Source of the DNA: CAZNYG01 sp964577205
GTDB lineage: Bacteria > Elusimicrobiota > Endomicrobiia > Endomicrobiales > CAIRNS01
DNA: 64,000 nucleotides
Reading direction: 5' to 3'
Assembly (NCBI GenBank): GCA_964577205.1
Contig: CAZNYG010000002.1
Coordinates: 1 to 64,000 of the forward strand
The notes beneath the pieces are model-generated. The model did no database searches. It saw only the letters and a list, made by a program, of their open reading frames with translations, and had not been told where the DNA came from. The translations under genes and the position numbers were made by a program. This document shows positions 36,797 to 45,902 of this stretch, one piece after another; position 1 is the stretch's first letter; every line of letters begins with the position of its first letter.

Positions 36797-37861
36797 ATGA
36801 AACTCGAAGAGTTGCGGAAAAAGATCGATTCCACCGATGGCCGGATCCTCAAGCTCCTGAACGAACGGGCGTCATTGGCGCGCCGTATCGGGGCGCTCAA
36901 GCAGAAAGCCGGAAAGGATTTTTACATTCCGCACCGCGAGAAGAAGATCATCGCGGGACTTCTTGCCCGGAACTGCGGCCCGCTCTCTTCTGAGTCGGTC
37001 GAATCCATATATCGCGAGATCATGAACGCCTGCCGTTCGCTCGAGTCGCGGCTCACCGTGACGTATTTCGGGCCGGAGGCGACCTTCACCCACCAGGCCG
37101 CGCTGAAGAACTTCGGAACTGCAGCCGTGTATGTGCCGGCCACTTCCATCGCCGACGTCTTTACGGAAGTTGCGAAGAAACGGGCCGATTACGGCGTCGT
37201 GCCGATCGAGAATTCAACGGAAGGCGTGGTCAACCATACCCTGGACATGTTCATGGATTCCGACCTGCAGATATGTTCCGAGATCAGCATGCCGATAGAG
37301 CAGTGCCTGCTGTCCCTGTCGGGAGACATTAAGCGCGTAAAGAAGGCCTATTCGCATCCCCAGGCGCTGGTACAGTGCAGGAACTGGCTTAAGGAACATC
37401 TGCCGGGCATCCCGGTGGTCGAGACTTCTTCCACGTCGGCCGCGGCCCGCCGCGCGGTCCGCGAAAAAGACAGCGCTGCGGTCTCCTCCTACGCGGCGGC
37501 GCAGTTGTATAAACTTGAAGTGATCTCCCGGGGTATCGAAGACAACCCTGAGAACTTTACGCGTTTCCTGGTCATCGGCCGTTGCCCCGCCGATTATTCG
37601 GGGCATGACAAAACTTCCATCATGTTCGCGATCAAACACAAGGTCGGGGCGTTGTACGAGATGCTGTCGACGTTCAAGAAACACGGCATCAACATGACCA
37701 GGATCGAATCCCGGCCGTCGCGCAAGCAGGCGTGGGAATACCTTTTCTTCGTCGATATTCTGGGCCACGTTTCAGAGAAACACGTGCAGACGGCCCTGAA
37801 AGGCCTCGCCGCCCACTGTTCATCTTTCAAGGTGCTGGGATCGTATCCGAAGGCCGATTGA
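36797..37861 (+). CDS. pheA: Chorismate mutase / prephenate dehydratase (P-protein)
   Basis: This fused enzyme turns chorismate into phenylpyruvate. An AroQ-type chorismate mutase covers residues 1-85 (LRKKIDSTDGRILKLLNERA), prephenate dehydratase covers about 88-270 (YFGPEATFTHQAAL, VPIENSTEGVV, and later NFTRFLVIG), and an ACT domain covers about 275-350, with ESRPSRKQAWEY as the phenylalanine-binding motif. Feedback control by phenylalanine is therefore likely. GGAG precedes the ATG. It heads the run pheA, hisC-like, aroF, tyrA, aroA. Confidence 0.96.
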   Translation: MKLEELRKKIDSTDGRILKLLNERASLARRIGALKQKAGKDFYIPHREKKIIAGLLARNCGPLSSESVESIYREIMNACRSLESRLTVTYFGPEATFTHQAALKNFGTAAVYVPATSIADVFTEVAKKRADYGVVPIENSTEGVVNHTLDMFMDSDLQICSEISMPIEQCLLSLSGDIKRVKKAYSHPQALVQCRNWLKEHLPGIPVVETSSTSAAARRAVREKDSAAVSSYAAAQLYKLEVISRGIEDNPENFTRFLVIGRCPADYSGHDKTSIMFAIKHKVGALYEMLSTFKKHGINMTRIESRPSRKQAWEYLFFVDILGHVSEKHVQTALKGLAAHCSSFKVLGSYPKAD

Positions 37862-37891
37862 TAGAGACAAGCGAGCGGGCACATGTCTATT

Positions 37892-37999
37892 GCAAATCGC
37901 AAAATGCAAATTTAAAATTTGAAATATCACCTTTGACGCCATGGAACACTCGATAACAGCTAAGGTACCGTGCGTAAGACCACTTAGTAAGTGAGTAGG
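37892..37999. repeat. GCAAATC and GTGAGTAA repeat stretches between pheA and hisC
   Basis: A period-7 stretch (37892-37927: GCAAATC, GCAAAAT, GCAAATT, TAAAATT) and a short period-8 piece (37983-37999: AGTAAGTGAGTAGG) lie in the 160-base gap. Confidence 0.75.
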
Positions 38000-38021
38000 A
38001 ACGTCGCATTAATAACGGGAT

Positions 38022-39167
38022 ATGGCAATGAAAAAGAACAATAAGCGGTTCGCGATCGAAAGATTCATACGGCCGGCGTGTGCGGGATTTCAGCCTTACG
38101 TGGCGGGCAAGCCGGTGGAAACGATAAAGAGGGAGCTGGGGCTCAAACGGGTTATCAAACTCGCATCCAACGAGAACCCGCTGGGGCCTTCCGTCAGGGC
38201 GTTGGCGGCGGTAAAGAAAGCCCTTGAGGGATTGTACTTCTATCCCGATGCCAATTCATACCTGCTGCGCCATGCCATCGCGTCAAAATTTGCCCTGCTG
38301 GCGGAGAACATCATGCTTGGCGCCGGATCGGACGAGCTGATCGCCCTTATCGGTATGGCATTTCTCGAGCCGGACGACGAGGTGGTCGTCTCGGAGCACG
38401 CTTTCGTGCGTTACCAGATGGCGGGCCGGCTGATGGGCGCCCGCTGCGTGGCGGTCCCGATGAAAGGATTTACACACGACCTTGACGCGATGGCCGCGGC
38501 GGTCACTTCCCGCACCAAGATCGTTTTCATCGCAAACCCGAACAACCCGACCGGGACGTACGTCACTGCCGCGGAGTTGGGACGGTTCCTGAAAACCCTG
38601 CGCGCGCGAAAGGGCATCACGCCCCCTCTGGTCGTTATGGATGAGGCGTACTACGAATATGCCGTTACCCGCCGTGATTATCCCCGTTCGCTGTCTTTTT
38701 TGCCGGAATATCCGGGACTGATCATCCTGCGCACGTTCTCCAAGGTCCATGCCCTTGCCGGGCTGCGCGCGGGATACGGGTTCGCTTCGCGCGAAGTCGT
38801 GGATTATATCGACCGGATCCGCCCGCCGTTCAACATCAACTCGCTGGCGCAGGCCGCGGCCATCGCGAGCCTTGGCGACAGGGAGCACGTTAAAAAAGGC
38901 GTCGCCCTGGCGGAAGAGGGGAAACGGCTGGTCGGGTCGGAACTGTCGAAAATGGGGATACCGTACGTGCCGTCGGCTGCAAATTTCCTTCTCATAGATG
39001 TCAGCCCGCGGTCGGGCATGGACGTGTTCAAGGAACTGCTCCGCAAAGGCGTTATTGTCCGGCCTATGGGGGAATATGACTACCCGCGCCACGTGCGGGT
39101 AACTATAGGCCTTCCCCAGGAAAATCAATTATTCATCCGCAGTCTGAAACAGATAGTGAGCAAGTGA
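38022..39167 (+). CDS. hisC: Histidinol-phosphate / aromatic aminotransferase
   Basis: This is a fold-type I PLP aminotransferase of the HisC group, 381 residues. SNENPLGPS near the N-terminus, YPDANSYLLRHAIA, VVMDEAYYEY and the PLP lysine K241 in TFSKVHALAGLRAGY are clear. Its place between pheA and aroF makes a phenylalanine/tyrosine aminotransferase role as likely as histidine synthesis. Two ATG codons six bases apart are possible starts. The last residues VSK and the stop sit in a GTGAGCAAGTGA segment resembling the period-8 repeats. Confidence 0.92.
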   Translation: MAMKKNNKRFAIERFIRPACAGFQPYVAGKPVETIKRELGLKRVIKLASNENPLGPSVRALAAVKKALEGLYFYPDANSYLLRHAIASKFALLAENIMLGAGSDELIALIGMAFLEPDDEVVVSEHAFVRYQMAGRLMGARCVAVPMKGFTHDLDAMAAAVTSRTKIVFIANPNNPTGTYVTAAELGRFLKTLRARKGITPPLVVMDEAYYEYAVTRRDYPRSLSFLPEYPGLIILRTFSKVHALAGLRAGYGFASREVVDYIDRIRPPFNINSLAQAAAIASLGDREHVKKGVALAEEGKRLVGSELSKMGIPYVPSAANFLLIDVSPRSGMDVFKELLRKGVIVRPMGEYDYPRHVRVTIGLPQENQLFIRSLKQIVSK

Positions 39168-39209
39168 ACGGCATTTCAAATTGCGATTTGAAATTTGCAT
39201 TTTGCGATG
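39153..39209. repeat. Repeat stretches at the hisC 3' end
   Basis: A GTGAGTAA-like piece (39153-39166) runs into the hisC stop. A period-7 stretch (39172-39209) reads CAAATTG, CGATTTG, AAATTTG, CATTTTG and is largely self-complementary. Confidence 0.75.
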
Positions 39210-39259
39210 CGACAGGTTTTACTCACTGACGTCGTTATTTATTACAAGGAGCTGTCGCC

Positions 39260-40273
39260 ATGATCATAACATTGCGCAGGGGCGTTCCGAGAAAACAGGC
39301 GGATGTCGTCATAAAAAAGATCCGTGACATGGGTTATACGCCGCACGTGTCGCGCGGCGTGGATGTCACCATCATCGGCATGATAGGCGAACGGGCCGAA
39401 CGTTACCGCGACGTGTTCGAGGCCATGGATGTCGTGGACCATATCAGCGAGATCGAAAAACCGTACAAACTTGCCAGCAGGGAATTCAAACAGGAAAACA
39501 CCGTCATCAACGTGGGGAATGTAACGATCGGAGGCCCGCGGATCCCGGTCATGGCCGGACCCTGCGCCGTCGAAAAGAAAGAGGTCACACTGGAGATCGC
39601 CCGCCTGGTCAAACAGGCCGGCGCGACGATCTACCGCGGCGGAGCGTTCAAACCGCGCAGTTCGCCCTACTCGTTCCAGGGGCTCGGCGAAAAAGGGCTC
39701 AAGTTCCTCGCTGAATCGCGCGAAAAGACCGGCCTGCCCGTCATCAGCGAAGCGATGACGGTCGAAGAGGTAGGTCTCGTAGCCAAATACTGCGATATCG
39801 TGCAGATCGGCGCGCGCAACGTGCAAAACTACGACCTGCTCAAAGCCGCCGGCCGCCAGAAGAAGCCGGTGCTGCTCAAACGCGGTATGGCAACCACCAT
39901 TAAAGAGCTGCTTCTTTCGGCGGAATACATCCTTTCACAGGGCAATTATAACGTGATACTCTGCGAGCGCGGCATACGGACGTTCGAGGAAGCCACGCGG
40001 TTCACCCTGGACCTGAACGCGGTGCCCGTGATAAAGAAATACTCCCATCTTCCCGTGGTCGTCGATCCGTCGCACGGGATCGGTATCCGGGAACATGTGC
40101 CGACGATGGCCAAGGCGGCCGTAGCGGCTGGCGCGGACGGATTGATCCTTGAAGTGCATCCTCGTCCCGAAGAGGCGCTTTCCGACGGGCCGCAAAGCCT
40201 TCTGCCCGCTCAGTTCACCCAGCTGATGAAAGAGCTGAAGGTGCTGGCGCAGGCGCTTGGGAGAAGCATATAG
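39260..40273 (+). CDS. aroF: 3-deoxy-7-phosphoheptulonate synthase
   Basis: DAHP synthase makes the first committed intermediate of the shikimate pathway. This is the type with a ferredoxin-like N-terminal regulatory domain (residues 1-68), as in Thermotoga, followed by the TIM barrel: VMAGPCAVEKKE, YRGGAFKPRSSPYSFQG, QIGARNVQNYDLL, LKRGMATT and VVDPSHGIG. The N-terminal domain probably mediates inhibition by tyrosine or phenylalanine. AAGGAG lies nine bases before the ATG. Confidence 0.96.
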   Translation: MIITLRRGVPRKQADVVIKKIRDMGYTPHVSRGVDVTIIGMIGERAERYRDVFEAMDVVDHISEIEKPYKLASREFKQENTVINVGNVTIGGPRIPVMAGPCAVEKKEVTLEIARLVKQAGATIYRGGAFKPRSSPYSFQGLGEKGLKFLAESREKTGLPVISEAMTVEEVGLVAKYCDIVQIGARNVQNYDLLKAAGRQKKPVLLKRGMATTIKELLLSAEYILSQGNYNVILCERGIRTFEEATRFTLDLNAVPVIKKYSHLPVVVDPSHGIGIREHVPTMAKAAVAAGADGLILEVHPRPEEALSDGPQSLLPAQFTQLMKELKVLAQALGRSI

Positions 40274-40376
40274 AAACGACTCGTAACAGATAAGACACGT
40301 GGGACGGTGACGAAACTTGTTTACGACTTTAACGGGCATCGTTACCGGTGTTGTCGTTACGTTTGTTTCCCGGAAT

Positions 40377-41261
40377 ATGAAAAAATTCAAAGTAGCCATC
40401 ATCGGTGTCGGTTTGATCGGGGGATCGCTGGGCATGGCGCTGCGGTCGTGCCGGAAGAGGCGGTATCATGTCACCGGCATAGGGCGGAACGCGGAACACC
40501 TGGCCCAGGCGAAACGCCGCGGCGCGGTCGACGATGTGTCCCTTGATATCGCGGCAGGCGTAAGGGACGCCGATATCGTGGTAATCGGAACGCCGGTGGA
40601 CACGATCGCCGATATGGTGAACGCCGCGGCGCCGCTGATGAAATCCGGCGCCGTCATCACCGACGCGGGGGGCGTGAAAGAGCGCGTCGAACGCGACGTG
40701 CTCCGTTCTCTGCGGATAATGCAAAGGAAGGCTCCCTGTTTTGTCGGAGCACATCCCATGGCTGGACACGAAAGATCGGGGATAGTATACGCGGCAAAGG
40801 ATATCTATGACGGAGCGGCGGTCGCCGTCGTTCCTCCTTCAGGATGCGATAAACGCGCATTTCAACGGGTTGTGACGATGTGGAAAGACGCCGGCGCGAT
40901 ACCGCTGGCCATGACCGCGCCCGGGCACGATACCGCGGCCGCGGTCGTAAGCCATCTGCCGCATATTATCGCGTTCGCCCTTTCACGCCAGGCGGCCGCA
41001 ACGCAGCAAAAGGTCGCGGGGACGATGGCGCTCGCGGCCGGGTCGTTCAGGGACGTTACCCGCGTGGCGGATTCCTCTCCAAGGGATTGGGCGGCCATCT
41101 GCCACGCTAACCGGCGGGCGATCCGTTCCCATCTTTCCGCTCATATCCGCGCGCTGGAAAAGATACGCGCTTCGCTTGACGATCCCCGCGCGCTGGAACG
41201 CTGTTTTCTTGACGGGCACGAAAGCCGCGCGCGCCTGTACGCGGACAGGAGAAAGAAATGA
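40377..41261 (+). CDS. tyrA: Prephenate dehydrogenase
   Basis: TyrA oxidises prephenate (or arogenate) for tyrosine synthesis. The NAD loop is IIGVGLIGGSLGMAL; GTPVDTIADM, DAGGVKERV, GAHPMAGHERSG with the catalytic histidine, and SHLPHIIAFAL are family marks. From 40377 the protein is 294 residues and has no ACT domain. A longer in-frame reading from 40317 adds residues without family support. The stop overlaps the aroA start as ATGA. Confidence 0.94.
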   Translation: MKKFKVAIIGVGLIGGSLGMALRSCRKRRYHVTGIGRNAEHLAQAKRRGAVDDVSLDIAAGVRDADIVVIGTPVDTIADMVNAAAPLMKSGAVITDAGGVKERVERDVLRSLRIMQRKAPCFVGAHPMAGHERSGIVYAAKDIYDGAAVAVVPPSGCDKRAFQRVVTMWKDAGAIPLAMTAPGHDTAAAVVSHLPHIIAFALSRQAAATQQKVAGTMALAAGSFRDVTRVADSSPRDWAAICHANRRAIRSHLSAHIRALEKIRASLDDPRALERCFLDGHESRARLYADRRKK

Positions 41262-42553
41262 ATGACCAATGGGTACTGGAAGCTTCCGCTCCTCTCAGGG
41301 GAACGCTGAACGTCCCGGCGGACAAATCCATCACGCACCGGGCCGTCATGATGGCAGCGGTGACCGGCGGAACTTCCAACATAGAAAACTATCTTCCTTC
41401 CGAAGACTGCCTGCGCACGGTGGACGCGTTCCGCGCGATGGGTGTCCGTGTCGATGTGTCTCCGGGACGGCTTACGGTCCACGGCGCGGGGTTTGACGGC
41501 CTCCGCGCTCCTGGGGCCGATATCCAAGCCGGCAATTCCGGGACGACGGTCCGGCTACTTTCAGGCATCCTGGCGGGCCGGGATTTTCCCGTGAGGATCA
41601 CGGGCGACGAAAGCCTTTCCCGCCGTCCCATGCGGCGCGTCATAGAGCCGCTCAGCGCCATGGGGGTCACGTTCGGCGCGGTCGACAATAACTATCTGCC
41701 TCTTACCCTGCGCGGAACGCGAAAGCTCGCCCCTCTCCGCTATCAGAGCCCTGTCCCCAGCGCGCAGGTGAAATCCTGTATACTGTTGGCGGGTATTCAG
41801 GCGGAGGGCGAGACCTCGGTGACGGAAAGCGTCCGTTCGCGCGACCATACTGAACGCATGCTGGCCGCGCGCGGGGTGGATATCCGCGTCGAAGGTAACA
41901 CCGTCACAGTGCGCGGGCCTTCCCGGCTTAACGCCGTGGACACGGCCATTCCCGCGGACATTTCTTCGGCGGCTTTCTTCCTGGTGGCGGGAACGATCAT
42001 ACCTTCTTCAGCGCTTACGATAGAGAACGTCGGCATAAACCCGACCCGGGACGGCATCCTTGACGTGCTCCGCCAGATGGGGGCAGCGGTGACCGTAGAA
42101 GCGCGGGCCGACCGTTCCGGCGAGCCCGCGGCGCGCCTCTCGGCGCGTCACGCGAAGCTCTCGCCGTTCCGCATGGAAGGCGGCATCATGCCCCGCCTGA
42201 TCGATGAGATCCCGGTACTGGTGCTGGCGGCCTGCTGCGCCGAAGGGACGTCCGTTATCAGCGGCGCGGGGGAACTGCGGGTCAAGGAAAGCGACCGGCT
42301 GGCGGTCATCACCGAAGAGCTCGGACGCATGGGCGCCCGCATAGAGGAAAAGCCCGACGGATTGATCATCCACGGCCCCGTCCGCCTGAAAGGCGCGGAG
42401 GTGCGCAGCCACGGGGATCACCGGATAGCCATGACTCTTGCGGTCGCGGCCTGCGTGGCCGAAGGCAGGACCGTTATTCACGACGCGGCATGCGTCGATA
42501 CATCATTTCCCGGATTTCTGGAACTGCTGCGGCCGGGTACGCCGCGGAAATAA
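41258..42553 (+). CDS. aroA: 3-phosphoshikimate 1-carboxyvinyltransferase (EPSP synthase)
   Basis: AroA joins phosphoenolpyruvate to shikimate 3-phosphate. VPADKSITHRAVM, AGNSGTTVRLLSGILAG, and the C-terminal EIPVLVLAACCAEG, RVKESDRL and HGDHRIAMTLAV segments are complete. AGNSGTT has S where many glyphosate-sensitive enzymes have A in AGNAGTA; the meaning for inhibitor response is not readable by eye. Length is 431 residues. It starts inside the tyrA stop. Confidence 0.97.
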   Translation: MNDQWVLEASAPLRGTLNVPADKSITHRAVMMAAVTGGTSNIENYLPSEDCLRTVDAFRAMGVRVDVSPGRLTVHGAGFDGLRAPGADIQAGNSGTTVRLLSGILAGRDFPVRITGDESLSRRPMRRVIEPLSAMGVTFGAVDNNYLPLTLRGTRKLAPLRYQSPVPSAQVKSCILLAGIQAEGETSVTESVRSRDHTERMLAARGVDIRVEGNTVTVRGPSRLNAVDTAIPADISSAAFFLVAGTIIPSSALTIENVGINPTRDGILDVLRQMGAAVTVEARADRSGEPAARLSARHAKLSPFRMEGGIMPRLIDEIPVLVLAACCAEGTSVISGAGELRVKESDRLAVITEELGRMGARIEEKPDGLIIHGPVRLKGAEVRSHGDHRIAMTLAVAACVAEGRTVIHDAACVDTSFPGFLELLRPGTPRK

Positions 42554-42555
42554 CC

Positions 42556-43179
42556 ATGAGCCAGACAGTCATCGATTTCTATCGCTCGCGCGGTTACCGG
42601 CCGACCCGGCTGTTCTTTTTCGGGCGGGCCCTGTTCCGTTCCTTCTTCAGGCTGTTCTGGCGGTGTACCGTCAAGGGGAGCGAAAATATCCCCGGGACCG
42701 GCGGCGTGATCATAGCGCCGAACCACGCGAGCTATGCCGATCCGCCGCTGGTCGGATCTTCCATGAAGCGTCCGCTGTATTTCATGGCGAAAAAAGAACT
42801 TTTCGATATGCCGGTGCTGGGCTTTCTGATCCGCCGGACCAACGCGTTCCCAGTGTCCCGCGGCAGGCAGGATATCGGGTCCGTCAGGTTTGCCGAAGCG
42901 CTTTTGAAAGACGGGCGCCCGCTGCTCATTTTCCCTGAAGGGACGAGGACACGGACCGGCGCGTTCGGGAAAGCGCGGCCCGGTGTGGCGATGATAGCCT
43001 GTCACGCGCGGGTGCCGGTCGTTCCGGTCAGGGTCGTCAATTCGTTCTATCTCGGTTCGTTCAGGAAACTGACGGTCATATTCGGTAAACCCGTCATGCC
43101 TCCCGCGGAATGCGCCGGCCACGAGGCATACCAGGCCTTCGCCGAACGGATACTCGAGGAGATAAAGGGGCTAGCATGA
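42556..43179 (+). CDS. plsC: 1-acyl-sn-glycerol-3-phosphate acyltransferase
   Basis: PlsC acylates lysophosphatidic acid at the inner membrane. The catalytic HX4D box reads NHASYADPP and the substrate box is FPEGTRTRTG. An N-terminal hydrophobic, aromatic segment (LFFFGRALFRSFFRLFW) would anchor it. ATG at 42556 lies two bases after the aroA stop; the longer frame from 42490 would overlap aroA. In many bacteria cmk sits between aroA and plsC, but it is absent here. The stop overlaps ispH as ATGA. Confidence 0.93.
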   Translation: MSQTVIDFYRSRGYRPTRLFFFGRALFRSFFRLFWRCTVKGSENIPGTGGVIIAPNHASYADPPLVGSSMKRPLYFMAKKELFDMPVLGFLIRRTNAFPVSRGRQDIGSVRFAEALLKDGRPLLIFPEGTRTRTGAFGKARPGVAMIACHARVPVVPVRVVNSFYLGSFRKLTVIFGKPVMPPAECAGHEAYQAFAERILEEIKGLA

Positions 43180-44069
43180 AAAAGCCGCCGCGCATCATCA
43201 TCGCGAAAAGCGCGGGATTCTGTTTCGGGGTCCGCCGCGCGATCACGATGGCGGAAAAGACCGCCGGGAAATGCGACGACATCCATACGCTGGGCCCGCT
43301 GATCCACAATCCGCAGGAAGTCGCGCGGCTGGCAAAAAAAGGGATCCGTTCCGTTTCCGACCCGCTCCGCGTCACTAAGGGGACGCTGATCCTGCGGACC
43401 CACGGCATACCGGCCCGCCTGCGGGAGAAACTGGGAGCGACGCCGTTGACCCTTGTCGACGCCACCTGTCCGTTCGTCAAACGCGCGCAAGACACGGTTA
43501 AACGCCTTGCGGACGGCGACGCGCGCGTCGTTATCGTGGGTGAAAAGACGCATCCCGAAGTCGTGGCGATGGTCTCGTACGGCAAGGGAAAGTGCACGGT
43601 CGTGGAAAGCCCGGAAGACGCGCTGAAAGTCGCCGGGGAGAAGAAGATCTTCGTGGTCAGCCAGACCACGCAGACACCCGAGAATTTCCTCGCGGTGATA
43701 AAAAGGCTGAGCAGAGGCAACGGCAGCGTAAAAGCCTTCAATACCATCTGCCGCGCCACCATGGACCGCCAGAGCGCGGCCAGCCACCTGGCGCGGCGCG
43801 TGGACGTGATGGTGGTCGTCGGGGGCAAGAATTCAGGCAATACCCGGCGCCTGACCGGAATATGCGCCCGCTATACCCGCACGTACCACATAGAAACGGC
43901 GAAAGAAGTGAAGCCGTCATGGTTCCGCGGAGCGGCGGCCATCGGCCTTACCGCGGGCGCGTCGACGCCGGACTGGATTATTGAGAATGTAAAAGATACA
44001 ATAGTGGATGTGACGGCGGCGGGCGGCGCCATCCCGCGCCCCCGTTCCGCCCGTGCGGTAAGAAAATAA
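43176..44069 (+). CDS. ispH: 4-hydroxy-3-methylbut-2-enyl diphosphate reductase
   Basis: IspH is the last enzyme of the non-mevalonate isoprenoid pathway and carries a 4Fe-4S cluster. The three ligand cysteines are in KSAGFCFGVRRA (C16), VDATCPFVKRAQ and FNTICRATMDRQ. THPEVVAM, SQTT and GGKNSGNT are also family motifs. Length is 297 residues. It starts inside the plsC stop. With ispD and ispF at 10-11 kb this shows that the organism uses the methylerythritol phosphate route. Confidence 0.96.
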   Translation: MKKPPRIIIAKSAGFCFGVRRAITMAEKTAGKCDDIHTLGPLIHNPQEVARLAKKGIRSVSDPLRVTKGTLILRTHGIPARLREKLGATPLTLVDATCPFVKRAQDTVKRLADGDARVVIVGEKTHPEVVAMVSYGKGKCTVVESPEDALKVAGEKKIFVVSQTTQTPENFLAVIKRLSRGNGSVKAFNTICRATMDRQSAASHLARRVDVMVVVGGKNSGNTRRLTGICARYTRTYHIETAKEVKPSWFRGAAAIGLTAGASTPDWIIENVKDTIVDVTAAGGAIPRPRSARAVRK

Positions 44070-44103
44070 GGCCCGCGAAGCGGGACCGGACAAAGAGGAA
44101 AAA

Positions 44104-45810
44104 ATGGACGAAGTAAAAGAAGTGACAAAGAACGAAAATACTCAGGACGCAGCCGGCGCATCTGAAAACGAGATGGAGATGGCCGATCTTCTCGGGCCTG
44201 AGATCCGTCTGCAGGAAGGGAAAACGGCGCATGTCCGCATCATCGCGCGCAGCGACGAAGGCATTATGGTGGATCTCGGCATGAAGTCCGAAGGTGTCAT
44301 CCCGGCTTCCGAGCTTGAGGGGATCCCCGCATCCGAGCTGGAGCCAGGAAGGGATATCGAGGTCATGGTCGTGAAGCTCCATTCCCAGCAGGGGCATCCG
44401 ATCGTCTCGTACCGCCGCGCGCGCGACGAGAGGTCATGGGAAACGCTGCAGGCGGCGCACCGCGCCGGGACGCCGGTCGAAGGTGTCATCCGGAAAAAGA
44501 TAAAAGGCGGATTTTCCGTCGATGTCGGCAGCGAGGCTTTCCTTCCCGCGTCGCAGCTTGAACTGCGGTTTGTCAAAGACACGGACAAATATGTCGGACA
44601 GAAATTTCCCTTCGTCATTACCCAGATATCCCGCAGTCCCCGCAACATAGTGCTGTCGCGGCGGCAGATCCTTGAAGGGGAACAAAAGAAACGGCGTGAA
44701 GAGGTCTTCGCCACGATCAGCGAAGGGCAGGTCGTCGAGGGTACGGTCACCGGCATAACCGATTTCGGCGCCTTTGTTGACATAGGCGGCGTCGAAGGGC
44801 TTCTCCACATCGGCGACATCACCTGGTACCATCTCAAGAGAGTGGAAGAAGTCGTAAAACCGGGGCAGCAGGTCAAGGTGCAGATCCTCAAGATCGACCG
44901 CGAGAAGGGCAAAATTTCCCTCAGCATGAAACATATCTCGCCCCGTCCGTGGGACGGCGCCGCGGAACGTTACCCGGTCGGCCTGACCATCAGGGGCAAG
45001 GTCACTTCGGTCACCGATTTCGGCGTTTTCGTCGAAGTTGAACCCGGAATGGAAGGGCTGCTGCACGTTTCCGAGGTCTCGTGGGGAGAGCATGAACGCG
45101 ACCTGAAGAAGGTGTTCAAACCCGGACAGGAAGTCAAAGCGAAGATCATCGCTCTGTACCCGGCCAGGGAAAAGCTTTCCCTGTCGCTCAAACAACTGCA
45201 GGCCAATCCATGGGAAGAAGCTCACCGCTCGTATTCTCCCGGTGCCCGGGTGAAGGGAACCATCACGCATCTGACCCCGTTCGGCGCGTTCGTCCGCCTG
45301 CCGGAAGGCATCGAAGGGCTTATCCATGTCGGCGACCTCTCGTGGACAAAGAAAGTGCGGCATCCGCAGGACGTGGTGGAGGCGGGACAGGAAGTGGAAG
45401 TGGTCGTCCTTGAAGTGAACCCCAACAACGAAAAGATATCTCTTTCGCTCAAACACATGGCTGAAGACCCCTTCAAAAAGTACCATGTGGGCGCCGTGGT
45501 CAGGGGAACGGTTAAACGAGCCGTCGAATTCGGCGCTTTCGTTGAGCTGGAACCCGGCATCGAAGCGCTGCTCCGCAATGCCGATGTCGCCCTGCACAAG
45601 ACGGAAGGCGTGCAGGAGCCGCAGCTCAAAGAAGGGCAGGAAGTGGAAGCCAAGGTCGTAAAATGCGATACGCGGGAGCACAAGATCGATATCTCGATAA
45701 AGAAGCTGGAACAGAGCCGCGAGCGCGAACTTCTCAAGAAATACGTCAACAAGGATGAACGCCCGACGCTGGGCCAGGTGCTTGAAGAGAATAACGAAGA
45801 TCGGGAATAA
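44104..45810 (+). CDS. rpsA: 30S ribosomal protein S1
   Basis: This 568-residue protein contains six S1 RNA-binding repeats, at roughly 30-100, 115-180, 200-270, 285-355, 370-440 and 455-525, each with a G-x-F-V/G-A-F-V pattern. The acidic N-terminus (MDEVKEVTKNENTQDAAGAS) binds the 30S subunit. The ispH-rpsA order is widespread. A small hairpin (CCCGC/GCGGG) and AGAGGA precede the ATG. A strong terminator follows. Confidence 0.96.
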   Translation: MDEVKEVTKNENTQDAAGASENEMEMADLLGPEIRLQEGKTAHVRIIARSDEGIMVDLGMKSEGVIPASELEGIPASELEPGRDIEVMVVKLHSQQGHPIVSYRRARDERSWETLQAAHRAGTPVEGVIRKKIKGGFSVDVGSEAFLPASQLELRFVKDTDKYVGQKFPFVITQISRSPRNIVLSRRQILEGEQKKRREEVFATISEGQVVEGTVTGITDFGAFVDIGGVEGLLHIGDITWYHLKRVEEVVKPGQQVKVQILKIDREKGKISLSMKHISPRPWDGAAERYPVGLTIRGKVTSVTDFGVFVEVEPGMEGLLHVSEVSWGEHERDLKKVFKPGQEVKAKIIALYPAREKLSLSLKQLQANPWEEAHRSYSPGARVKGTITHLTPFGAFVRLPEGIEGLIHVGDLSWTKKVRHPQDVVEAGQEVEVVVLEVNPNNEKISLSLKHMAEDPFKKYHVGAVVRGTVKRAVEFGAFVELEPGIEALLRNADVALHKTEGVQEPQLKEGQEVEAKVVKCDTREHKIDISIKKLEQSRERELLKKYVNKDERPTLGQVLEENNEDRE

Positions 45811-45852
45811 CGAACGGCGGATCCAGGACGCCGGATACCCGGCATGGCAGTA

Positions 45853-45893
45853 AAGAAAAAGATCCTCCGGACGGCCGGGGGATCTTTTTCTTT
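45853..45893. terminator. Bidirectional terminator between rpsA and mazG
   Basis: AAAGAAAAAGATCC and GGATCTTTTTCTTT flank a CCGG/CCGG stem, so the hairpin has an A run before and a T run after it. It can serve both convergent genes. Confidence 0.88.
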
Positions 45894-45902
45894 GCCTGGC
45901 GG

